Of a DNA stretch of 64,000 nt, positions 26,761 to 37,329 are shown piece after piece; positions within the stretch are counted from its first letter, which is position 1, and each line of letters begins with the position of its first letter. A program made the translations under genes and the position numbers. The stretch spans positions 7,755,001 to 7,819,000 of the forward strand of contig NC_091972.1 in assembly GCF_036711975.1 (NCBI RefSeq), written 5' to 3'. Below the pieces are notes generated by a model. The model saw only the letters and a list, made by a program, of their open reading frames with translations, made no database searches and was not told the origin of the DNA. The stretch comes from Onthophagus taurus. Lineage: Eukaryota; Arthropoda; Insecta; Coleoptera; Scarabaeidae.

Positions 26761-27112
26761 TATATAAATCTCGATTACACAATTTGTCTTTAATGATTAT
26801 TGGAAACAAAATCCAATAGACAAAAAAAAATTATTAAGTAAATAAATGTCTAAACTAAAAATATGTAAGTTGTAAAATTTATAACAATATTAAGTTTTGT
26901 TGAAGAGTTTGTTAAGCACAAATCACGAATTTCGCGTACGTGGCGTACGAGTAATAGGTAGGTATCTAGTCAGTTGGGCGATAATTACCAATTAATATTC
27001 CAACCAAACAAACAAACCTATAAAACGGGAAGCATCGGCTTCAACGTACAGGGAGGCATGCAGTTCGCCGTGTTGCACGAAGTGGAAAGCGGATTCAGCA
27101 CGGAATTTATGA

Positions 27113-27306
27113 ATTGAAAACAATGAGTACTCTCGACAATGCCTGATACTATTAGACGTGCTGAACACAGATTATCCTTCCGCGAAATCTCCGACATCGC
27201 CGTTGTCGTCAAACGGAGATTCAACAACCCTCTCAATTTCCATCATACGTGAGGAGTCCTCAATTGAGGACGACACATACAAGATTATGGTGTTGGGGGG
27301 TATTGG
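27113..27306 (+). CDS. Probable exon of an RGK-type Ras-like GTPase (partial)
   Basis: The frame is open from 27113 and reads a Ser/Thr-rich stretch, then an acidic segment, then REESSIEDDTYKIMVLGGIG. In RGK GTPases (Rad, Gem, Rem) the G domain opens with the pattern YKVxLLGxxGVGK after a Ser-rich N-terminal extension, and this fits. The exon would end at 27306 (…ATTGG) with a strong donor GTATGT at 27307 in phase 2, splitting the P-loop after GGIG. The 5' boundary is uncertain: a possible acceptor ends at 27170 (CACAG). The next exon, which should begin with VGK[ST], was not found by eye, so the gene may run far downstream. It could also be an isolated fragment or a chance match. Confidence 0.4.
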
Positions 27307-27309
27307 GTA

Positions 27310-28985
27310 TGTATGCTGGAAACTGGAAGTGGTTTGGAACACATAATCTGCAGGTTCATGTTAAGATTAAATCCTATAACGATCGGTTTCCACACCTAGA
27401 CATATATAACGGGGGATTTCCAGCAATGATAGTATTTAATCGAAAATTGATCTTAAGTTTTGAAAGAAATTATAAAAAAAAAATAAAATCAATGATATGA
27501 AAAAAGTATTTGCGCCCTCTAAATGTCGGTAGCTTAAATAAGGGTAAGTTTAAAAGCTTTCCGAAAGTGCTTTTCGGTTTTTTCGCTGCGGTAGCGCCAG
27601 TTGCCGACGACCGAAAGCTCCAGGGTCGAACGGGGGGTTTCGCAAAAAGGGAAGAGAGCGAGCGGGGAGATCGTTCCAAGGGTCGACGGGGTGGTTCCGG
27701 GAACGCTCCTCCCCTAACATGGCTTCCTTTGATATAATCGCAAGGGATCCTTCTAGAGCTTGTGCAGACAAGCCCAACTCACACTGCCTACTTTCTCAAC
27801 TTTCTATTCCTTCCCTCTTCACCACCGCTACTAGGAGCTACTTACACAGCCCTATAAATCCAACAAGGAGGGAGTTTTGACGTTAATAATAAAACATTGT
27901 AATCAAAAAAGTTATAATTTTTTTGAAAGATTGGAATGTATTAGTTGAGTTGAGATAGTATTGCTATGATGAACATGTTTTGTTTGGTGGAGGTGTAATA
28001 AGCAGTGGACGTTAATCGTTTGTAGAAATTGTTTGTTAGTGACGTTTTGGTTCAAATACATGTAAAGAGAGTATCTTTGTTTTTATTTTTCGGGGTTGAG
28101 TTCTCGGAATGTGTTGGAGCGTGACTGGGTAGCACCGCAATATTTGGTCGAGCGAACATCTAAGGTCCTCACCGGCATTATATAATGTATCCAGATAAGC
28201 AAACAAGTAGAGCTCGGCGCGATACACGTTAATAACGGAGCAGTAGGTTATGTTTGCTCCCAGTAATATCCCGGCGCTTTGTGAATATTAAACTTATCCC
28301 AACCGGTATTACACAACTGCAGCAGCAACAGCAGCACGCGGTTCGGCTTCCAGCTTCCAAAGTCTTTCTTTTTCTATTTTGATGATGTGATGGTTCAAGA
28401 GTAGGGGTTGAAGCGAAAGAGAGAGCATCCACGGCGAGCACGTCACCGTCTGTGGTTGTTATTGTTGTTGTTCATTGTTGGAATGGGTGTAGGTAGTAGT
28501 TGTTATTATTATTAGCGGCGATCGCGTTGTGTGGACGCGCTAATCAACGCTGTCCGCGAAAATTCCATTTACATAATGTGAACGCGTGACGAGTTCTTTT
28601 TCGAATACCAGTGACGCAACAACGCATTCGCTACAACCCCGTCTATTACGAATTCACTAAACAATTTTCATATTTGAAACAGTCAGACGGTGCGTACCTT
28701 GTTCCCAGAATTTCTTTTTTTCCTCGCAAAAACATGAAATCACTCTGTGAAAAAAAACATTCAAAAATGAATTAAATGGACGAACGACCTGATTTAAATT
28801 CATACGAGTTCTACCTTATAAGCGGATGACGCGAATTGCACTAAAAAAGTATTTATCATACCACACATTATAAAACGCAATAATTAACATCATGTATTAT
28901 TTAATACAGCCGCATCAGATTACTACCTTAACTTTTTAAAATTTATCAACTTATTCACAAAGACTGTAACATAAACATTTTTTTT
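27310..28985. other. Gene-free stretch with GC-richer islands
   Basis: Islands at about 27540-27850 and 28040-28640 are the GC-richest part of this area. The second includes a short CAG-type trinucleotide run at 28317-28337 and a TTG/TTA trinucleotide run at 28455-28515. No exon could be supported. Confidence 0.45.
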
Positions 28986-28989
28986 AAGA

Positions 28990-31205
28990 AGTAAAAGCAG
29001 ACGTTTCCAAGAAAAGTTTTGTTTTTTATTGAAATATCTATTTTAAATTAACGAATAGATTGCAGTATTTCAGGCATACAATTTTATGTGGCGTAGAAGT
29101 TAGAAGGGTTGAAATCCTTCCACGTATTTTGCATTAAAAATACTTGTAGTTGTAACCCGTTAATTGCAAGCATTTCTGAGAAAAATTTCATTTTGTGTTA
29201 AAAAGACACAACCTTATTGCAATTTTATCATCTTCTAATATGTAATTTAATTAAATCAACTTAATGCAAGTGCTAGATATTTGGCATAAAATTTTCTCGG
29301 GAATCCAAATGACCACAATTATTGATAACTTCTTACCATATTAATATTTAATCTGACTATGAATTTTAAATCCTCGAAGAATGTGGCATAAAAAAGTTCT
29401 TCTACTATAAATTCGTAAAATCAATTGTTTCCAAGAAAAGATTTATTTTGTATTGAAAAACAAATTTTAATACATTTTTTAACAACGTTCTATTTTTTCT
29501 GTTTTAAATTAACGAATACATTCAATAACCATATTTTTTGGCGTACAATTTTATGGAGAACTCAAATCATTCTCCATGGGATACAAAAATTTAATAAATT
29601 CATAACTTCTTTCCCATAAGATAAATCTTACATCTGACTACAAATTTGAAATCTTCCACGTATTTTGCATTAAATACTTATAGTTGTAACCGATTAATTG
29701 TTAGCATTTCTGAGAAAAATTTCATTTTGTGTTGAAAAACAAACTTATTGCAATTTTATCAATTTCTAATATCATCCAATTTAATATAATTGCAGATATC
29801 TGGCATTAAATTTTCCGGGGAATCCAAATTTTTACTCAGAAATTAGAAGGGTTAATTTAAAAGATGCATTCATAACACAAGAATTCAATTTGTTGTTGTG
29901 CTTTTACTCACAACTTCTGCCTTAACATATTAATATTTAATCTGACTATTAATTTGAAATCTTCGAAGAATGTGGCATAAAAAAGTTCTTCTACTATAAA
30001 TTCGTAAAAGCAGTCGTTTCCAAGAAAAGATTTATTTTGTATTAAAAAACACACATTTTAATAAATTTTTTAGCAACGTCCCATTTTTTTTATTTTAAAT
30101 TAACGAATACATTTAATAGCAATATTTCTGGCGTACAATTTTATGGAGAATTCAAATCATCAATCAGAAATTAGATAGAGTCAGTGGCGTAGAAGTTAGA
30201 AGGGTTGAATCAAAAAATCGATTGATGGGATATATTTAATTTAATAATTTCATAACTTCTTTCCCATAAGATAAATCTTTGATCTGACTACAAATTTGAA
30301 ATCTTCCACGTATTTTGCATTAAATACTTGTAGTTGTAACCCGTTAATTGTAACCATTTCTGAGAAAAATTTCATTTTGTGTTGAAAAACAACCTTATTG
30401 TAATTTTATCAATTTCTAATATCATCCAATTTAATTTATTTGGCATAAAATTTTCCGGGGAATCCAAATTTTTACTCAGAATTTAGACACAATCAGTGAC
30501 GCAGAAATTAGGAGGGTGAAATTAAAAGATGCATTCATAACACGAGAATTCAATTTGTTGTTGTGTTTTTACTCATAACTTCTGCCTTAACATATTAATA
30601 TTTAATCTGACCATTAATTTGAAATCCTCGAAGAATATGTCATAAAAAAGTTCTTCTAGTAAAAATTCATAAACGCAATCGTTTCCAACAAAAGATTTAT
30701 TTTTTTATTGAAAAACACACATTTTAATACTTTTTTTAACAACGTCCCATATTTTCTATTTTAAATTACCTAATACATTCAATAGCAATATTTCTGGCGT
30801 ACAATTTTATGGAGAATTGAAATCATCAATCAGAAATTAGATAGAGTCAGTGGCGTAGAAGTTAGAAGGGTTGAATCAAAAAATCGATTGATGGGATACA
30901 AAAATTTAATAAATTCATAACTTCTTTCCCATAAGATAAATCTTTGATCTGACTACATATTTAAAATCTTCTACGTATTTTGCATTAAAAATACTAGTTG
31001 TAACCAGTTTCATTTTGTATTAAAAAACACAACCTTATTGCAATTTTATCATCTTCTAATATCAAGTCTAATTTAATTAAGTCAGTTTAATATAATTGTA
31101 GATTTTTGGCATAAAATTTTCTGGGGAATCCAAATTTTTACTCAGAATTTAGACATAATCAGTGGCCAAATCTTAGAAGGGTTGATTAAAAATCAATAAT
31201 TTTAT
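28990..31205. repeat. Tandem array of a roughly 0.6-kb AT-rich repeat
   Basis: Long blocks recur in order. GAAGAATGTGGCATAAAAAA occurs at 29377, 29965 and, with changes, 30630, so the spacings are about 588 and 665 bp. AATTAACGAATACATT-like, GGCGTACAATTTTATGGAGA-like and CTTCCACGTATTTTGCATTA-like blocks recur in the same order between them. A partial first copy starts near 28990 and the last decays near 31200. No protein is encoded. Length differences come from internal indels. Confidence 0.8.
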
Positions 31206-32580
31206 ACAGCAAAAATGTTTTAATCTTCATATTTTTGCCATTCTCAAGAAAAAGTTATTTTTGTGTTAAATTAAAATTAATAAATTTTCAAAACATCTAT
31301 TTGAAACTTTAGAATTCATGAAAATAATATCTTTTATTGTTTGAGAAAATAACGGTCAAATTAACGGTGTTAACCGGTTCTTGCGACCGGACACCGCGGC
31401 AAATCCGGCAGATGTGCACGGAAGCTGGGCCGGTGAGCTTTTTTAATCCGAATCTGGACCAGTCTAACCGCACCGGACTGACCACTGTCCACTGCTGCGT
31501 ACCGCTATACAATGTCAAACGTGCCCAAACACGTAGCACCTAAAAAGCTATAATAAGGGGCTAAAAACCAGTTTTCTCAACCCTCCACATCAATACACAA
31601 ATATACACATCTTTAGAACTCATCTCGACGAGAGCTTTTTTTAAATCCCGTTCCATCCCTCAGTTTATATTTAAAGTTGTTAAGGTGATGATCGTTGTGA
31701 TATAAGAAAATAATTGTAAGTTATAGAAAATAGTTAAAAATTCATTATTACTTGGAATATGGTAGTGATTTGACCTAGATGGAGAATAACTTGTAGACGA
31801 TTAAATATTAAACGTATATGTATATGAAAATTTTAGCAACCCTCCGTGAATATTATAGAAGGCAACCCCCTTCTAAGCTTACATAAAATCAATACTACTC
31901 TCGGAGTGCAAGAAGAACATCTTGCGTCGTTCGTTTGAGGCAGTTATTGCATGCAGACGAATAGGCCACCGGGGAGATTTTGACCACCAACAAATATTAG
32001 AACTGGAAACTCGATTAAATTCTAACATGCACGCTTTATAGCGTTATGGTGTTCAGCTCAAATTAACGGAAGTACACAGACGTTGTTGTTAAACTCCTTT
32101 GATAAAGGAAGTTTCGAATAAGTTACAATGAAACAATAATTAGATGAGGATAAAAAATAAGAATAATTCATTTATTTGTAAGCGGGTTTAGAAAAAATTT
32201 AAAATATTTTATATGTTTAGATAAAAAAACAAAAAAAAAAGATAATTATTGTGGAATTTTGATAAATAAAATTATAACTAAGTAAAACATTTGAACGATT
32301 TATGAAAGATATTTTTAGGAATGAGGAGTTAATATTTGAATAATTAAATATTGGGAATTTATGGACTTTACACGCCATCTTTTGGTTTCAGTAGTTCACT
32401 ATTCCGAAATCGTTACAGGAATTGCTGTATATTCAGAGATCTGCAAGTATTGATTTTGTTAGTTCGGAAGAATTTAAATTCGTTTCAACCTCAAAATGAA
32501 TAATTTCTTTTAATTTTTATCATTTTATATCAAAATTTGCATTATAGCTTAACGTTTAGGAGCTTTCACAGTCGGTGTTA
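31206..32580. other. Gene-free stretch
   Basis: A GC-richer block at about 31360-31520 is open on both strands but shows no recognisable protein. The remainder is AT-rich and featureless. Confidence 0.45.
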
Positions 32581-32584
32581 ATTA

Positions 32585-32950
32585 ACTAAAATTAGAACTA
32601 ATACTAACACTATCACTACAACTAACACTAGACCTAGAACTAGAAACATTCAGGTTTAGCCGTACGTCTCTTAAGACGGCTAAACTTAAAAGTTTCTAGT
32701 TCTAGGTCTAGTGTTAGTTCTAGTTTTAGTTTAATAAAAATATGGAACAATCTAGCGCTGCATAACAATTAAAACTAGAACTAACACTAGACCTAGAACT
32801 AGAAAGTTTCGGGTTTAGCCGTATGTCTCTTAAGACGACTATACCCGAAAGTTTCTAGTTCTAGCTCTAGTGTTAGTTCTAGTTTTAGTTCAATAAAGAT
32901 ATACAACAATCTAACGCGCAATAATAACTAAAACCAGAACTAACATATTT
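32585..32950. repeat. Hairpin satellite, two full units and a stub
   Basis: The same family as 1-735. Hairpin centres (GTTTAGCCGTACG / GTTTAGCCGTATG) are at 32654 and 32813, giving a period of 159 bp. Each hairpin has arms of about 50 bp and a spacer of about 50 bp containing AATAAAAATATGGAACA-like sequence. A third unit is cut short at about 32945. Confidence 0.85.
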
Positions 32951-34440
32951 CAACTTCAAATTCTAATCACAATATTTATACTGAAATTATAAATTCTCAA
33001 TAATTATGAAATTATGAAACATTTGCAATTCAACATTCCAAAAACGATTCCGAAAGAAGTTTTATTTTATCCTGGAATGTATTACAATATTCATCTCATT
33101 AAAATACATAATTTCGTCTCACTAACGTTATGTAAAAATTATTCAAATACTAACCCATAAAATTTTTTCATTCCCTTAAACTCATAGTAAACAACTCAAC
33201 AAATCACGGAATTTGGCGTGCGGAAATAAAAACTTCCATTCATAAAAAAAAAGTAAAGAAAGAAAGAAAAGATATTATTATCTCGGCACGAAATGGGGAG
33301 AATATTGAGAACTGGTTTCGTTTCCCGAAAGTTCTAGATGATATAGGTTTCAAAGACCCCGTCCTGTATCGTATATCATCTAGAAAATGACGTATTCGCA
33401 TTATCCTGCCGAAACGACCGGCCGTAAATCATACGTTTTCTTATTTCGCTATTAATTCGACGATGTAGTAGATCCTGCCAAATTGAACTCGAACGATCGA
33501 AGACGGGAACTTTACGTATAACGTCGAAAATTAAGATAATTAATCAAAATCTAACTTTATCGATGAAGTTATTTTCAAAAATATAATATATAAAAGTGTT
33601 GAGATATTGATTTAATTGATTTCTTATTGAAAATGTGTTTTAATTTATGATCGAGTTGGAGGATTTCTCAAAGTGGTCCTTTAGACGCAAGAATTTCCAT
33701 TTAGCTAAGAGACTCTCATAAATCCCGGCCTCTTAAATCATGCCGAGAAGACGTTTATTTTGAACCAAAACCGTTATATTAACGGGGTAGTACAATATCT
33801 GCCGATTCGAAGACCTAAGATGGAACCGACCCTTGTAATAATCACCCTCTACAACGATGAAGAGGGAGCAACTCTCTCTCAAACCACCCCTGCAACTCCC
33901 CTTTTAAGCAGAGATAAGATGCGACTCCGAGATCTAATACCCTGCACTATTTTAGATGGAGTGTTCATATCGATCGCTTCAAAAAACAACATGGCAGTAG
34001 AAAAATATATCCAACAAAAAGTAAAATTAAGTTTTATATAAGTACAAAAGACGCTCTTATAATTGTTAACGAAGGACATAAATTAAGGAATACTTATACG
34101 GCCATCGGGGTCCATTAAGCCAATTAGTAGTCGCTCGTATACAGACGACAAAACTTCGACTAAAGTCTTAGGCGGTTCCAAGAACCTGGCCAAGTAGAAG
34201 AGAGGACCCTAACCTTGTTACAATGTATCTGTACAGGGCACTAATTGAGTTTCGGACCCTCTGGTGTCGTCAGAAAGGCGGAAATGCCGAGGAAAGCTTT
34301 ACTCGATCTTCCCTTCATTGCACACGTCAGCAACACGTTCGTCTTGCTTTGACGAGTTTGTGTTATTTTATGCTGACCAAATCGAAATCATCTGTATCTA
34401 TTGAGAATACATTCAATTATAAACTTTTATTTAAATATGT
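32951..34440. other. Gene-free stretch with GC-richer islands
   Basis: No gene was supported. Islands lie at about 33280-33510 (holding the hairpin at 33332-33385) and 33690-34350. Open frames at 33760-34041 and 34223-34447 show no domain. Confidence 0.45.
33332..33385. other. Hairpin with perfect 14-bp arms
   Basis: TTCTAGATGATATA (33332-33345) and its exact reverse complement (33372-33385) flank a 26-nt loop inside a GC-richer island. It could fold as a small RNA hairpin on either strand. The stem is shorter than a typical miRNA precursor unless part of the loop also pairs. Confidence 0.55.
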
Positions 34441-34449
34441 GTGCTGAAA

Positions 34450-35500
34450 CATTGTAATTGAGCCTGTACACACTCATTATTAAAAATCTTCCCCAAAGTT
34501 TTTCACTGTTTTGGTTGTGCGATTTTAGCATTCATGATAAATATATTAAAAATTGCCATCTCTATTAGATGTGAAGTTTTTTCTGTATCCTTTGCACAGT
34601 TTTTCATAACAGAGAAGCACACTAGGTTTAATACACTCAACCACACTTTTTCCGTTTTCCTGTATTAAAAATCAACATTTGAATGTTTTATGCTAAGCAT
34701 GTTTTTATCCTTCTGTTTTAGCTCTAATAAAACGGTGGGAAAATAAAGTTTTTACTTCCTATTATTTTAACTTCTAGAAAACTAGTACTTTTGAAATACT
34801 TTTCTATTCTAATAATTGTGGGAATACCAATTGTCCATTAATAATATGGACATATGTAGACTATTGTTATTCAAGTATAGTCTGTTAAGTATTAGTAGCG
34901 CTACTTCCATAACGACACATTTAGTATGTGACTTCCCAGTATTTGGGCCAATATAGATATTGATACAAAGAGAATAATCTGATAACTAAAGTTTATAAAA
35001 CTTTATGCCAAATCGCGCTCTTTTAGATGGATTCGATTTAATCCATAATTCAATCATCCTTTAATCCAAAGATTAATTCTAGAGTTAAATATAGCTGTTC
35101 ATGTAGTCTACTATATTTCTGATTTTTTTAATTTTGTCCTCCTCTTTCATGTTTTCATAGCTTGAAAATATAGAATTTTGAAATATCAAAGAACCTATCT
35201 CGTAACCTAGTGCTTGCAAAAACTATATTATAGTATTTATGATATCCCTTTTAGAGCAGTACGTGTAGCATTTTGATTTTTTAGCTGCAACATAACAAGC
35301 TGTATAAAATAATACACGGTTTTATTTCATTTAAAACTCCAATAAACCACCTATGATTCCTTACTCTTTGTCTATTATTTGTCTGGCATATCCATTTGTT
35401 TCCTCTAGTATAATATACCAAAAATTTTCAATAAAAACTTATTCTAGCACTTTCAAACATGCAGGATTATGATTTAGTAGTACTCTAGTACTCTAGTATT
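34450..35500 (-). mobile_element. piggyBac-like transposase remnant
   Basis: On the minus strand, pieces in successive frames follow the order of piggyBac (PGBD-type) transposases. A block ending EEDKIKKIRNIVDYMNSYI comes first, then SLD*RM (family form: LDESM), then NPSKRARFGIKFYKLC, IYIGPNTGKSHTKCVVME, SILLMDNWYS (family form: DNWYTS) and, nearer 34.5 kb, EKTSHLIEMAIFNIFIMNAK. Stops and frame changes are frequent, so it is long dead. Its outer limits are approximate. The call rests on the combination of the SKRARFGIKFY and DNWYS landmarks. Confidence 0.6.
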
Positions 35501-36137
35501 CTAGGTATTTTATGAAATTGTAGATTTTATTTCACTGTCGCAACTATCATTGTCTAATTTATTTTAGTTTTCATCATTTTCATTCTCAATCTCATTATTA
35601 CTGTAAAACTATAACTGTATAACACTTACTACTATAAAATTCTTTGTAACTTACATTATAGCTGTAAAAAAGATTTACTTCTGACATTTTAAATTAGAAT
35701 AACCCAAGCTTACTGCAGTCACTGAAAAACTATCGCGACAAAATTTTTTCATTACGGATGACGAGTCACCCTCTTAAACTGCAACTTCACCCAAAAATGA
35801 ACATGACGAATCTTAGTTATCAAATGTATCCAAAGGGTTAACTCTTTTTTCAATTGTTACTTCTTTCTGTAACATACTAATGTTTATTTTCATATATTTT
35901 CTTCAATGCCAAGCAAAACATGGACTTACATAAGAAGATCATAAACTTACACTTAATGTAAAAAGTATCATTTCACGCAAATTTGTAGTTATTAAACTTT
36001 ATAGTACAGTTAATACGGCAAAGGTAGTGTCCGATATGAATAATTTTAATGCACACAAATTCGGACAGGTATCCACAACGTTGCGTTCAATCTACGTGGC
36101 TTTGTATTTATATCAAGGATTGTAGAATCTAAGAGGA
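35501..36137. other. Gene-free AT-rich stretch
   Basis: Nothing is recognisable apart from a short CTAGTACT simple repeat near 35480-35505. It may contain further eroded piggyBac sequence. Confidence 0.4.
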
Positions 36138-36165
36138 GTGCTACAAGCCATGAACAAGTGGTATA

Positions 36166-36208
36166 CTTTTATTGAACTAAAACTAGAACTAACACTAGAC
36201 GTAGAACG
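36166..36208. repeat. Stub of the hairpin satellite
   Basis: The segment TTTTATTGAACTAAAACTAG and the following AACTAACACTAGACGTAGAA match one spacer and half-arm of the satellite seen at 32.6 kb. The other half of the hairpin is absent. Confidence 0.65.
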
Positions 36209-36439
36209 ACCTAAACGTGTGTACATGATCTTACATCCTAAGACATATCAAACCCGGATGAAAATAAAACCCGGTGATTGTCACAAAACCACTGAGTACA
36301 TGAATAAAGAACTGAGGTTGTCTTCGAAAATATCGATCGAACCCAAACATCGCGAACATAAAGGCTGTGTAATTGACGAACAACTATTTTAAAGAGTAAA
36401 ACAGAATCCATCTCGATTCAAACGGACGGGAAATGTAAC

Positions 36440-36530
36440 CACGGCCGTTTTTGAAAACATCGGCCGACTTTTTCAACTTTCACCTGCTTATGATGCTTCA
36501 GGTCGGCCGACATCTTCGAAGATGGCCGTG
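36440..36530. repeat. GC-rich inverted repeat, 29-bp arms
   Basis: CACGGCCGTTTTTGAAAACA at 36440, continuing to CGGCCGAC at 36468, pairs with 36502-36530 with about four mismatches. The loop is 33 nt. Each arm is itself nearly palindromic around TTCGAA. Confidence 0.65.
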
Positions 36531-36569
36531 ATCAGATGTGTACTAATGTACAGGATATATTGAGAAAAG

Positions 36570-36765
36570 TTGATACCTTACTCATTATTCTTTCCGGGGA
36601 TGATTGCCATTTCAAAAGAAAACTAAACTTACCTAACATTGTTTTACAGTATAATTGCCGTTTCAAAAGAAAAGTGACCTTATTCAACATTCTTTCTCGG
36701 CATGATTCATGTTTCAAAACAGAACTAACCTTACCCAATGGACTTTTCCGGAATGATTGACAGTT
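36570..36765. repeat. 51-bp minisatellite, about 3.5 units
   Basis: The block TTTCAAAAGAAAA / TTTCAAAACAGAA occurs at 36610, 36661 and 36712, exactly 51 bp apart, with CATTCTTTCTCGGCATGATT-like sequence between. The period is a multiple of three, so open frames persist on both strands. On the minus strand they read 17-residue units such as MLNKVTFLLKRQLYCKT. I see no evidence of a real gene. Confidence 0.75.
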
Positions 36766-36896
36766 ATAAACAAAACTACTTATTTAGGCTTCTACAGCAC
36801 TATCTGGTCTTTTGCAAGCACAATCAAGTCTTGGTGGTACTGCTGTAACTAGTCTTTTGTAAGGCCCTCGGTGAAACAGAAAGGTTTAAGGTATGG

Positions 36897-37290
36897 TTAG
36901 GTATGTTTTGCTGCTTGATCGCCTATATCTCCTACTTTATGCATTGTATAAAAGCCACATATGCGTATTCTATGCAGTATGTTGTCATGCATGAAAATAT
37001 AATCTTGATTAAAGCCTATTTTTTCAGTACTAGCCCGTAATTCAATGTTTAACATATTAATATAGAATTTATGGTCAACACCATTGGCATTCACACAGCC
37101 CCATACAAGTTAGGATCTTCCTCCGTGCTTAACACTGCGACAAATAGCTTTATTTTCAAGCTCAGTACTGTTTTCCTGCATACCAAGCAGTCCAAGCACT
37201 TTCCATCTGACAAGAACATACTAAATTTACTCTCGTCAGCAAAACATATTCGTTCTTCCGTAAAACATTTCATACGATACTTGATGGTAT
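36897..37290 (-). pseudogene. Tc1-like transposase remnant
   Basis: Two minus-strand frames align in order with Tc1-type DDE transposases. RICFADESKFSMFLSDG holds the first catalytic Asp (family form: FSDESKF.IFGSDG). It is followed by YGAVNANGVDHKFYINMLN and LRASTEKIGFNQDYIFMHDN, the latter around the second Asp (family form: QQDNDPKH). The usual [14 protein letters not shown] block is not present. A stop or frame break separates the two halves near 37091. Confidence 0.7.
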
Positions 37291-37329
37291 TAGTAATGCC
37301 AAAGCCGTTTCATTCTCTATTGTAACTAG

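Noticed and set aside
31309-31543. Open frames on both strands in a GC-richer block
   Set aside because: Neither protein resembles a family, and both strands are open because of base composition.
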